NCBI GenBank assembly: GCA_934101745.1
Contig: CAKOSD010000079.1
Location: 1 to 5,687 of the forward strand
DNA: 5,687 nucleotides
Source of the DNA: an uncultured Bacilli bacterium
GTDB taxonomy: Bacteria; Bacillota_I; Bacilli_A; RF39; UBA660
Direction of reading: 5' to 3'
Shown here: positions 1-4,741 of the stretch, piece after piece
How positions within the stretch are numbered: position 1 is the stretch's first letter
How the letters are laid out: every line of letters begins with the position of its first letter
The notes under the pieces: generated by a model
The model's database searches: none
Seen by the model: the letters and a program-made list of their open reading frames with translations, nothing else
Told to the model about the DNA's origin: nothing
Program-made: the position numbers and the translations under genes

Positions 1-602
1 AAGTTGCCCAAAATCTTTTTGCCAATGTGCGTAACTATTGGAGGAAAAACTTTTAAAGGAACAGTTAAACTGTCGTCTAGTTTGGTTGCATTTCCTTCCC
101 GAAATAATTTAGTTTTAGGATTTAAACCTTGGATTCCAAGAAAGTATTTTGACTTTTTATAATTTTCTACGTTTCTAATAAACTCGGCATCCAATTTTAG
201 CCTTTTTCTTTCTTCTTCGTGGTATTTATCGTTAGAAATAGTAAAATAAGATGTTTCACTACGCTTTAAACCAAGGGTTAAAATATAATTTTCAATCATA
301 TCTAGGCATTCTAAAAAATCAGAAGAATAAATAGTTCCGTTAATTACGGCAGTAACTTGCCTTATTAAAATGTTATTTTTAATTATATAATTAAAAATTT
401 TCTCAATTACATCAACCGCTAAAGTTGGTTCGCCACCGCAAATACATAAATTTTCTATGGCCCAGAATTGACTTAAGGTAGCCTCGATTACTTCATCACT
501 CATTTTTTTGTCACATTTTTTTCCCCGCATACAGTGTTGGCAGTCTAGATTGCATCTTTCGGTAACAATCATTCCTAAATTCATAATAACTACTTTTCGC
601 AT
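1..602 (-). CDS. Radical SAM protein, N-terminal 200 residues (3' end outside window)
   Basis: Read on the minus strand from the ATG at 602-600, the frame stays open to the window edge, so the C-terminus is missing. The product opens with MRKVVIMNLGMIVTERCNLDCQHC. Cys17, Cys21 and Cys24 form the CxxxCxxC motif that binds the 4Fe-4S cluster and S-adenosylmethionine in radical SAM enzymes, and GGEPTL at residues 56-61 is the usual second motif that contacts SAM. Three more cysteines lie nearby (Cys30, Cys53, Cys55). The start is supported by AAGGAG seven bases upstream and by a promoter at 630-658. The enzyme is presumably cytosolic. Its substrate cannot be told: any SPASM or auxiliary-cluster domain would lie beyond the window. 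The family call is firm; the reaction is unknown. It is transcribed divergently from the envelope genes and is probably functionally unrelated to them. Confidence 0.88.
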   Translation of the reverse strand, partial: MRKVVIMNLGMIVTERCNLDCQHCMRGKKCDKKMSDEVIEATLSQFWAIENLCICGGEPTLAVDVIEKIFNYIIKNNILIRQVTAVINGTIYSSDFLECLDMIENYILTLGLKRSETSYFTISNDKYHEEERKRLKLDAEFIRNVENYKKSKYFLGIQGLNPKTKLFREGNATKLDDSLTVPLKVFPPIVTHIGKKILGN

Positions 603-629
603 AAAAATTCTCCTTTTTAATTGAAGGTT

Positions 630-658
630 ATTTTAACATATATTATTAATGTAAGCAA
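630..658 (-). promoter_or_regulatory. Sigma-A type promoter for the radical SAM gene
   Basis: On the minus strand TTGCTT (658-653) is followed after 17 bases by TAAAAT (635-630), and the -10 is preceded by TGT, giving an extended -10. Transcription would begin near 623, leaving a leader of about 20 nt that contains the AAGGAG ribosome binding site. Confidence 0.6.
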
Positions 659-698
659 AAAAATTTTTATTATTTAACTATAAATATTGCAAAAAAAT

Positions 699-717
699 TA
701 TGACAACCTTTGTCGAA
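699..717. promoter_or_regulatory. Candidate Spo0A binding site (one exact box plus a degenerate partner)
   Basis: TTTGTCGAA at 709-717 matches the published Spo0A box consensus (core TGTCGAA) exactly. Ten bases upstream, at 699-707, TATGACAAC keeps five of nine positions, the arrangement expected when a Spo0A dimer binds one good and one poor box. GACAA-CCT-TTGTC (702-714) is also a small perfect dyad, so another dimeric regulator is possible. The site lies about 40-48 bp upstream of the predicted start of transcription toward the 768-872 ORF. Whether it activates or represses cannot be read from sequence. Confidence 0.4.
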
Positions 718-741
718 TTAAATGTAAAATTATTAAGAAAA

Positions 742-750
742 TGCTATGAT
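742..750 (+). promoter_or_regulatory. Extended -10 promoter element upstream of the 34-codon ORF
   Basis: TGCTATGAT is an extended -10 (TGn plus TATGAT). No good -35 hexamer lies 16-18 bases upstream, where the sequence is plain AT-rich. That is typical of promoters that depend on the extended -10 or on an activator, and the Spo0A-like box at 709-717 sits just upstream. Confidence 0.45.
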
Positions 751-767
751 TAGTTAGGGTGATTATA

Positions 768-872
768 ATGAATTTAATAAATAATAATGCTTTATTTAAT
801 AGTTTGATTAAAGAAGTAGATGATTTAAGACTTGCAGTGTGTCTTGACAAGGTAAAGAAAAATAATATATAA
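768..872 (+). CDS. Small ORF, 34-residue protein of unknown function
   Basis: ATG to TAA encodes a 34-residue, largely helical peptide starting MNLINNNALF. Residues 9-31 could form one amphipathic helix (LFNSLIKEVDDLRLAVCLDKVKK). There is no signal peptide or membrane segment. Support for it being a real gene is a good Shine-Dalgarno (AGGGTGAT ending four bases before the ATG, the same style as the gene at 4185), an extended -10 promoter upstream and a Spo0A-like box. Against it are its very short length and lack of recognisable relatives. I compared it mentally with Sda and SinI, the known small sporulation regulators, and saw no match. Its last ten codons overlap the gpsB promoter, so it could also be a leader whose transcription or translation affects gpsB. 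Confidence 0.45.
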   Translation: MNLINNNALFNSLIKEVDDLRLAVCLDKVKKNNI

Positions 873-873
873 T
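844..873 (+). promoter_or_regulatory. Consensus sigma-A promoter for gpsB
   Basis: TTGACA (844-849) and TATAAT (868-873) both match consensus perfectly, with an 18-bp spacer (an alternative -10 TATATA at 866-871 gives 16 bp). Transcription would start near 880, just before the AGGAAGGG ribosome binding site of gpsB. The promoter lies inside the 3' end of the 34-codon ORF. Confidence 0.8.
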
Positions 874-896
874 TAGTCTTGTAGGAAGGGATAATT

Positions 897-1229
897 ATGA
901 ATAACAGTAAAATAGTTCTAACTACTCAAGATATAGTTAATAAAGAATTTACTATCGAACCAAAAGGTTTTAAACCACAAGAAGTAGATGGTTTCTTAGA
1001 TATCGTTATTAAAGACTATGTAGCCTTTGATAAAGAAATAAAAAAATTACGCAAAGAACTTGCTAGTTTAAATGAAGAAAATAGTCGTCTTCGTAGTGAG
1101 GTAAGAAGGTTAAAGGATTTAGAAACTATTCGTGATGAAGACAGTAGGACCCAAACTCCTGTTAATAATGTTGACCTTCTAAGAAGAATTAGTCAATTAG
1201 AAAAGATTGTTTACGGAAAAAGTGAATAA
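897..1229 (+). CDS. gpsB: GpsB, cell-division/elongation adaptor protein
   Basis: This 110-residue cytosolic coiled-coil protein of the DivIVA/GpsB family in Firmicutes shuttles peptidoglycan synthases (class A PBPs) between side wall and septum. The N-terminal membrane- and PBP-binding domain is clear: LTTQDIVNKEF (8-18) then KGFKPQEVDGFLDIVIKDY (23-41). A heptad-rich coiled coil spans about 42-75, a short variable linker follows, and the C-terminal oligomerisation motif NVDLLRRISQLEKIVYG ends at 107. Numbering runs in register with the Bacillus subtilis protein: Asp31 and Asp35 of the PBP-binding groove are kept, but Phe25 replaces the usual Tyr25. The length is slightly above the roughly 98 residues of B. 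subtilis. AGGAAGGG lies six bases before the ATG. The adjacent rnpB downstream repeats the gpsB-rnpB order of Bacillus, which supports the call. Confidence 0.95.
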   Translation: MNNSKIVLTTQDIVNKEFTIEPKGFKPQEVDGFLDIVIKDYVAFDKEIKKLRKELASLNEENSRLRSEVRRLKDLETIRDEDSRTQTPVNNVDLLRRISQLEKIVYGKSE

Positions 1230-1235
1230 TTAATA
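1207..1235 (+). promoter_or_regulatory. Possible weak promoter for rnpB
   Basis: TTGTTT (1207-1212), 17 bases, then TTAATA (1230-1235) would start transcription at about 1242, exactly where the RNase P RNA begins. Both hexamers are imperfect and the site overlaps the end of gpsB. There is no terminator between gpsB and rnpB, so read-through from the strong gpsB promoter followed by processing is the alternative. Confidence 0.3.
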
Positions 1236-1242
1236 ACAAAAA

Positions 1243-1603
1243 ATAACTTAGAAAGACAAATGCTGGTATATCTATTATACTTGAGGAAAGTCCGTGCTTA
1301 CATAGACCTGAAATGGCTATAGGGTTCGTTGCTAAGGCCAATAACCTTAGGCAGTTTTTAACTGACGGCGTCGAGGTAACCTGTTAAATGGTTATATTAG
1401 ACGTAAAGTGCCAAAGAGACGAGTTACTTTAGAAATAAAGTAGGTGGAACGTGGTAAACCCCGCGAGTAAGAAATCCAAATTTGGTAGGAGAGTTTCTAC
1501 AAAGGAAACAAACGGCGTAGAAAAGTTTATACATATTTGTATAGATTAGATAAATATTTGTCACTAGCGCGCTAGTACAGAACACGGCTTACTAAGTTAT
1601 TTT
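1243..1603 (+). ncRNA. rnpB: RNase P RNA, bacterial type B
   Basis: This is the catalytic RNA of ribonuclease P, which removes 5' leaders from tRNA precursors together with the RnpA protein. The ends pair in P1: ATAACTTAG (1243-1251) with CTAAGTTAT (1592-1600). Conserved blocks appear in order: GAGGAAAGTCC (1283-1293), the GTTCGT...AGGCAG stretch near 1325-1355, CTGACGGC, AAAGTGCCA (near 1405-1413), GTGGAACGTGGTAAACCCC (1444-1462), the TTTGGTAGG loop (1481-1489) and ACAGAACACGGCTTAC (1577-1592). The GTGGAACGTGGTAAACC to TTTGGTAGG layout follows Bacillus subtilis, hence type B. Hairpins are seen at 1528-1543 (TATACA/TGTATA, the P18 position) and 1563-1576. At about 360 nt it is shorter than the roughly 400 nt of B. 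subtilis, mostly because the 3' P19 region is reduced. Seven T residues (1600-1606) follow P1. The exact ends are estimates. Confidence 0.95.
1563..1576 (+). repeat. Perfect 14-bp palindrome within rnpB
   Basis: ACTAGCGCGCTAGT is a perfect palindrome and one of the most GC-rich spots in the window. In the RNA it would form a short ACUAG/CUAGU stem with a CGCG loop. It stands where Bacillus type-B RNAs carry the longer P19 stem. Confidence 0.6.
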
Positions 1604-1631
1604 TTTAAATTTTAAAAGGAAGTGAATTATC

Positions 1632-2114
1632 TTGAACGGAATAGGCCTGATGCTTAGAGGTGCAAGAGAAGAAAATGGTGTATCTTTAGAAGAAGCAAGT
1701 GAGGATTTGAAGATTAAGCCCGCCATTCTTTATAATATTGAAGAAGGTAATATGGGCTGTTTTAAGGATATCTTTATCTTAAAAGATTATCTAAAAGATT
1801 ACGCAAAATATTTGGGAATAGACCCAACTAAAACGGTTGATAAATTTAATGAATTTATGTTTGAAAAAACCAGTAAGATTCCTGTTGAGGAAATTGAAAA
1901 GCAAATTATGGAAAAGAATAAGGAAGAAGCCTTACTTAAATCCAGAGTAGCCAGTCCTTATACCGATACTAGTTATCGTTATAAGAAAAAGAGTATTGCC
2001 ATTCTTTATTTATTAGTAATTGCTTTAGTGGCTCTTGTTATATTTTGGTCAGTTAAGCAAGTAACTGTTGGCCGAATGGTAACAACAACGGCTAGTCAAG
2101 TGGAAGGAAGATAA
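1632..2114 (+). CDS. rodZ: RodZ-like HTH membrane protein, short form
   Basis: The 160-residue product is a single-pass membrane protein with an N-terminal cytosolic helix-turn-helix, the layout of RodZ, which tethers MreB and the elongation machinery to the membrane. Residues 4-62 form the RodZ-type Xre fold: IGLMLRGAREENGVSLEEAS, then the ILYNIEEG helix and DYLKDYAKYLGIDP. A charged linker follows (about 63-117), then KKK and one transmembrane helix (121-140). Only about 20 residues remain outside, so the periplasm-like DUF4115 domain of longer RodZ proteins is absent. The start is taken as TTG at 1632 because the helix-turn-helix begins at once and AGGAAGTGA lies six bases upstream; the next ATG (1650) would cut into the fold. 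The gene stops two bases before pgsA. The rodZ-pgsA order is that of Bacillus ymfM-pgsA. Confidence 0.85.
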   Translation: MNGIGLMLRGAREENGVSLEEASEDLKIKPAILYNIEEGNMGCFKDIFILKDYLKDYAKYLGIDPTKTVDKFNEFMFEKTSKIPVEEIEKQIMEKNKEEALLKSRVASPYTDTSYRYKKKSIAILYLLVIALVALVIFWSVKQVTVGRMVTTTASQVEGR

Positions 2115-2116
2115 CT

Positions 2117-2713
2117 ATGAATTTACCTAATAAATTAACTTTAGGACGTATATTTTTATCAATAATCATTTTATTATTGTTAGGTTGTCCGGTTTATATG
2201 TTTGGCTTTAGTTGGCCAGAATATTTACTTGGTGGTAAAATTGTTATCAAACTTAATTACATTATAGCGGGTATCTTGTTTGTAATTGCCTCCCTAACTG
2301 ATATGCTAGATGGCAAGATTGCTCGTAAGTATAATATGGTTACGGATTTTGGTAAAATGATGGATGCCATTGCTGATAAAGTGCTTGTAAATGGAGTTTT
2401 AATACTTCTGGCTTACAATCATAATTTACCAGTAATTGTGCCTGTAGTTGTTATTTTAAGAGATACTGTAGTGGATGCTATTAAAATGGCTAGTGGGGCG
2501 AAGGGTAAAGTAGTCGCAGCCTCTATGGCTGGTAAGGTTAAAACGGCTTGTATGATGGTTGGTTTAACTTTAGTTTTATTTAGTAATATTCCTTTTGAAT
2601 TTTTCGGTATTGGAGTAGGAAAAGGTTTGGTATTACTTGCAACCTGTTTATCTGTTTATTCGGGATTAGAATATTATATTGTTAATAAAGATTTAATTTT
2701 TAAAGAAGTTTAA
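2117..2713 (+). CDS. pgsA: CDP-diacylglycerol-glycerol-3-phosphate 3-phosphatidyltransferase
   Basis: This integral membrane enzyme joins CDP-diacylglycerol and glycerol-3-phosphate to give phosphatidylglycerol phosphate, the committed step to phosphatidylglycerol and cardiolipin. The full CDP-alcohol phosphotransferase signature is present: Asp62-xx-Asp65-Gly66-xx-Ala69-Arg70, eight residues, Gly79-xxx-Asp83-xxx-Asp87. These aspartates bind the metal ions and act in catalysis. NLPNKLTLGRI at the N-terminus is typical of PgsA and separates it from phosphatidylserine or cardiolipin synthases of the same superfamily. Several hydrophobic segments are evident (about 11-29, 47-61, 89-115, 138-158 and 165-187). 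The 198-residue length is normal. GGAAGGAAG at the end of rodZ supplies the ribosome binding site, so the two genes are translationally close and surely share a transcript. The cinA-recA pair that often follows pgsA in Bacillus is not here. Confidence 0.95.
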   Translation: MNLPNKLTLGRIFLSIIILLLLGCPVYMFGFSWPEYLLGGKIVIKLNYIIAGILFVIASLTDMLDGKIARKYNMVTDFGKMMDAIADKVLVNGVLILLAYNHNLPVIVPVVVILRDTVVDAIKMASGAKGKVVAASMAGKVKTACMMVGLTLVLFSNIPFEFFGIGVGKGLVLLATCLSVYSGLEYYIVNKDLIFKEV

Positions 2714-2720
2714 TTTATGG

Positions 2721-2749
2721 GGGGTACTTGTTTTTGCAAGTATCTTTTC
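2721..2749 (+). terminator. Hairpin with short T run between pgsA and murC (weak terminator or attenuator)
   Basis: GGTACTTG (2723-2730) pairs with CAAGTATC (2737-2744) over a six-base loop, with one G-U pair and possibly two more outside, followed by TTTTCT. The stem has few GC pairs and the T run is short, so partial termination is more likely than a full stop. It sits in the 53-bp gap before murC. Confidence 0.4.
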
Positions 2750-2766
2750 TAATAGAAGGAGAATTT

Positions 2767-4068
2767 ATGAAATATTTTTGTGTAGGAATTAAAGGAAGTG
2801 GCATGTCTACTTTAGCCCAAATTTTAAGTGATTTAGGACATACTGTAGCCGGATATGATGATAATAAAAATCATACCTTTACGGAGGAAGGCTTAATAAA
2901 AAGAAACATTCCTATTTACTATAATCAAGAGCATCCTATAGATAAAGAAATGATTGTAACTTATTCTAAGGCTTTTAGTCTTAGTCATCCGGAATTAGTG
3001 TTTTTAAAGCAGGAAGGATTAGAGTTTGTAGAATATAATGAACTTTTAGGTAGATTGACAAGAGAATTTGAAACCATTGGCGTTTCAGGGACGCATGGGA
3101 AGACTACTACTTCAACTATGATTACGGATATTCTAAAAGATAAGGGTGTTAATTATTTTATCGGCGATGGTTCGGGCTATGCAAAACGAGATAATAAATT
3201 ATTTGTTATTGAATCATGTGAATTTAAAAGACATTTCTTATCTTATAATCCTTATTTAGCAATTGTTACTAATATTGAGTTAGAACATACAGAATGTTAT
3301 GCGGGACTTGAAGATATTATTGAAACCTTTAATAAATTTATAAATAAGGCTAAAATCGTAGTAGCCTGTGGGGATGATAAAAATGTTTTGAAGTTAAAGA
3401 CCTCTAATAAAATTTATTATTATGGGTTTAAAACCAATAACGATATTTATGCTACTAATATTACCATGAATACAACTGGTAGTGATTTTGATGTTTTCTA
3501 TAACCAGAATTTTTTAGGACATTTTCATATGCCTTTAGTAGGCAATCATATGATATTAAATGCTTTAGCCAGTATTTTAGTGGGGCTTTTATATAATGTG
3601 GATTTAACAACGATTAAAAATACTTTAAATAATTTTGCAACACCTAAACGTCGTTTTAAAGAAACTATAGTCGGGGATAACATTATGATAGATGATTATG
3701 CTCATCATCCCACAGAAATTCTAAAAACTATTGAGGCGGCACGGATTAAGTATCCTAATAAAAAAATAGTTGCTATTTTTAAACCTAATACTTATTCGAG
3801 AACTTTAGCCTTAAAAGATGATTTTATTAGGGTATTAAGTACGGCTGATGTGGCTTATATAACCCCAATTGATTGTAACAGGGAGAAACAAAGTGATTAT
3901 CCCGATATTTCTAGTGAGGATTTAGTTAGTAAGATACCTAATGGACATTTACTTAATGATAATGATATAACTTCACTTACAAAGTATCATGATAGTGTCT
4001 TAGTATTTATGAGTTGTGCTAATATTTATACTTTAGAAGATAAATATAAGGAACTTGTTAGTAAATAA
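2767..4068 (+). CDS. murC: UDP-N-acetylmuramate-L-alanine ligase
   Basis: MurC is the cytosolic, ATP-dependent Mur ligase that adds the first stem-peptide residue, L-Ala, to UDP-MurNAc. The 433-residue protein has all three domains: an N-terminal UDP-binding Rossmann fold with VGIKGSGMSTLAQIL (6-20), a central ATPase with the P-loop GVSGTHGKTTTS (105-116), the ESCEFKRHFLSY segment (149-160) and TNIELEH (168-174), and a C-terminal domain with DDYAHHPTE (309-317) and FKPNTYSRT (338-346). The IKGSGMS, GDGSG and CEFKRHFLSY wording follows Bacillus MurC closely; MurD, MurE and MurF differ at the P-loop and HHPTE. Mpl is excluded by length and by the N-terminus. The start is ATG 2767, because AGAAGGAG lies just upstream and MKYFCVGI aligns with family N-termini. 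An upstream in-frame TTG at 2728 lies inside the hairpin. Confidence 0.96.
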   Translation: MKYFCVGIKGSGMSTLAQILSDLGHTVAGYDDNKNHTFTEEGLIKRNIPIYYNQEHPIDKEMIVTYSKAFSLSHPELVFLKQEGLEFVEYNELLGRLTREFETIGVSGTHGKTTTSTMITDILKDKGVNYFIGDGSGYAKRDNKLFVIESCEFKRHFLSYNPYLAIVTNIELEHTECYAGLEDIIETFNKFINKAKIVVACGDDKNVLKLKTSNKIYYYGFKTNNDIYATNITMNTTGSDFDVFYNQNFLGHFHMPLVGNHMILNALASILVGLLYNVDLTTIKNTLNNFATPKRRFKETIVGDNIMIDDYAHHPTEILKTIEAARIKYPNKKIVAIFKPNTYSRTLALKDDFIRVLSTADVAYITPIDCNREKQSDYPDISSEDLVSKIPNGHLLNDNDITSLTKYHDSVLVFMSCANIYTLEDKYKELVSK

Positions 4069-4074
4069 AAAATT

Positions 4075-4111
4075 AATTCTTTAAGTTTAAATAACTTAGA
4101 GAATTTTTTTT
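4075..4111 (+). terminator. Strong intrinsic terminator after murC
   Basis: A 13-bp stem, AATTCTTTAAGTT (4075-4087) with AACTTAGAGAATT (4093-4105), has one G-U pair and a five-base loop, and runs into eight T residues (4104-4111). It begins six bases after the murC stop and should end the rodZ-pgsA-murC transcript. Confidence 0.88.
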
Positions 4112-4124
4112 CTAATATTTATAA

Positions 4125-4143
4125 TTCGACAAAATTCGACAAA
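4125..4143. promoter_or_regulatory. Tandem pair of exact Spo0A-box sequences
   Basis: TTCGACAAA occurs at 4125-4133 and again at 4135-4143, a 10-bp direct repeat in which each copy equals the complement of the Spo0A box TTTGTCGAA. Ten-base spacing puts both on one face of the helix, as at known tandem boxes bound by a Spo0A dimer. The pair lies about 20-38 bp upstream of a plausible -10 (4163-4168), over the -35 region, the position used for activation of sigma-A promoters. The gene served is 4185-4652. Spo0A itself is not in the window, so its involvement is inferred. Confidence 0.55.
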
Positions 4144-4159
4144 TAATTCTTATTTTGTG

Positions 4160-4168
4160 TAATATTAT
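4160..4168 (+). promoter_or_regulatory. Likely -10 region of the gene at 4185
   Basis: TAATATTAT contains two overlapping -10 candidates, TAATAT (4160-4165) and TATTAT (4163-4168). No consensus -35 lies at the right distance; the tandem Spo0A-like boxes occupy that place. This fits an activator-dependent promoter. Transcription would start near 4172-4175, giving a very short leader. Confidence 0.4.
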
Positions 4169-4184
4169 ATAACTGGTGATAAAA

Positions 4185-4652
4185 ATGTTAGAAGAAGCCT
4201 TAAAGGTATTTGGAATAGATTCTGTTTGTAGTGTTATAGATTTAGATCTTATCTATAAAAAGAAGATAAGAAAGAATTATGAAGAAAATTTCCCCTATAA
4301 TAAAGAAATAGGAGAGATGAATGTTAGACTTTATGAATGGTCTTATCAAATAATTTTGCCTTTTGCTATTGGAAAAGAGTTAAATATTTTAAATAGTAGT
4401 TATCTTGATTTAGCCACTTTAAAAATATTAATAGTTTTACAAAAATTAGGATTAGATTCTAAAAAGGCTAAAAAATTATATGAATTTGATAAAGTTTTAG
4501 GCTATAAAGAATCATTTTTTGATTGGTGTGTAGAAGAGTTATTAAAAAAAGATTTAATTCCTCTAAGTGATGTAAATAAGGGACTTTTAGAAGAATATTA
4601 TAATTATTTAAAGGAAAATAATAGACTAAAATTAGAATTAAAAAAATCTTAA
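4185..4652 (+). CDS. Uncharacterised 155-residue helical protein with degenerate J-domain-like N-terminus
   Basis: I do not recognise this family. The protein is soluble, lysine-rich and probably all-helical, with no signal peptide or membrane segment. Residues 1-57 have the helix spacing of a DnaJ J-domain: ALKVFGID, then DLIYKKKIRKNYEENFPYNK, then EIGEMNVRLYEWSYQII. Where a J-domain has YHPDKN, this has YEENFP, so the HPD tripeptide needed to stimulate Hsp70 is absent. The likeness may be chance. Residues 75-120 are further helices (LATLKILIVLQKLGL, ESFFDWCVEELLKK), and the end is charged (LKENNRLKLELKKS). The start is ATG 4185 because GGTGAT ends four bases before it, matching the style of the ORF at 768; an in-frame GTG at 4176 lies inside that ribosome binding site. 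It is flanked by a terminator upstream and a separate promoter downstream, so it is probably a single-gene unit under its own control. Confidence 0.75.
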   Translation: MLEEALKVFGIDSVCSVIDLDLIYKKKIRKNYEENFPYNKEIGEMNVRLYEWSYQIILPFAIGKELNILNSSYLDLATLKILIVLQKLGLDSKKAKKLYEFDKVLGYKESFFDWCVEELLKKDLIPLSDVNKGLLEEYYNYLKENNRLKLELKKS

Positions 4653-4706
4653 AAATGGAGAAATATTATCAAAGATAAAAATAAAGATTTAATTATTCTG
4701 AAACTA

Positions 4707-4715
4707 TGATATACT
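4707..4715 (+). promoter_or_regulatory. Extended -10 promoter for the gene at 4742
   Basis: TGATATACT is an extended -10 (TGn plus TATACT). An overlapping TATGAT (4705-4710) is an alternative. No convincing -35 is visible. Transcription would start near 4722, giving a 20-base leader with AGAGG. Confidence 0.45.
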
Positions 4716-4741
4716 AGTTTTAGAAAGAGGTCTGGGATAAT

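Noticed and set aside
1563..1576. Palindrome as a transcription factor operator or terminator
   Set aside because: It is inside the RNase P RNA and accounted for as a structural hairpin; no T run follows it directly.
2728..2766. Earlier in-frame TTG start for murC
   Set aside because: It lies inside a hairpin stem, has no ribosome binding site and adds 13 residues not seen in MurC; ATG 2767 has AGAAGGAG and a family-like N-terminus.
4123..4142. Direct repeats as plasmid iterons or an origin
   Set aside because: Only two copies exist, there is no replication gene or DnaA box (TTATCCACA) nearby, and the repeat fits a regulator site in a promoter.
4176..4184. GTG start three codons upstream of the chosen start of the unknown gene
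   Set aside because: The GTG is part of the GGTGAT ribosome binding site that serves ATG 4185 at proper spacing.
4644..4690. AAATCTT/AAGATTT inverted repeat after the unknown gene as a terminator
   Set aside because: The arms are only seven bases, AT-only but for one pair, separated by more than 30 bases, and not followed by a T run.
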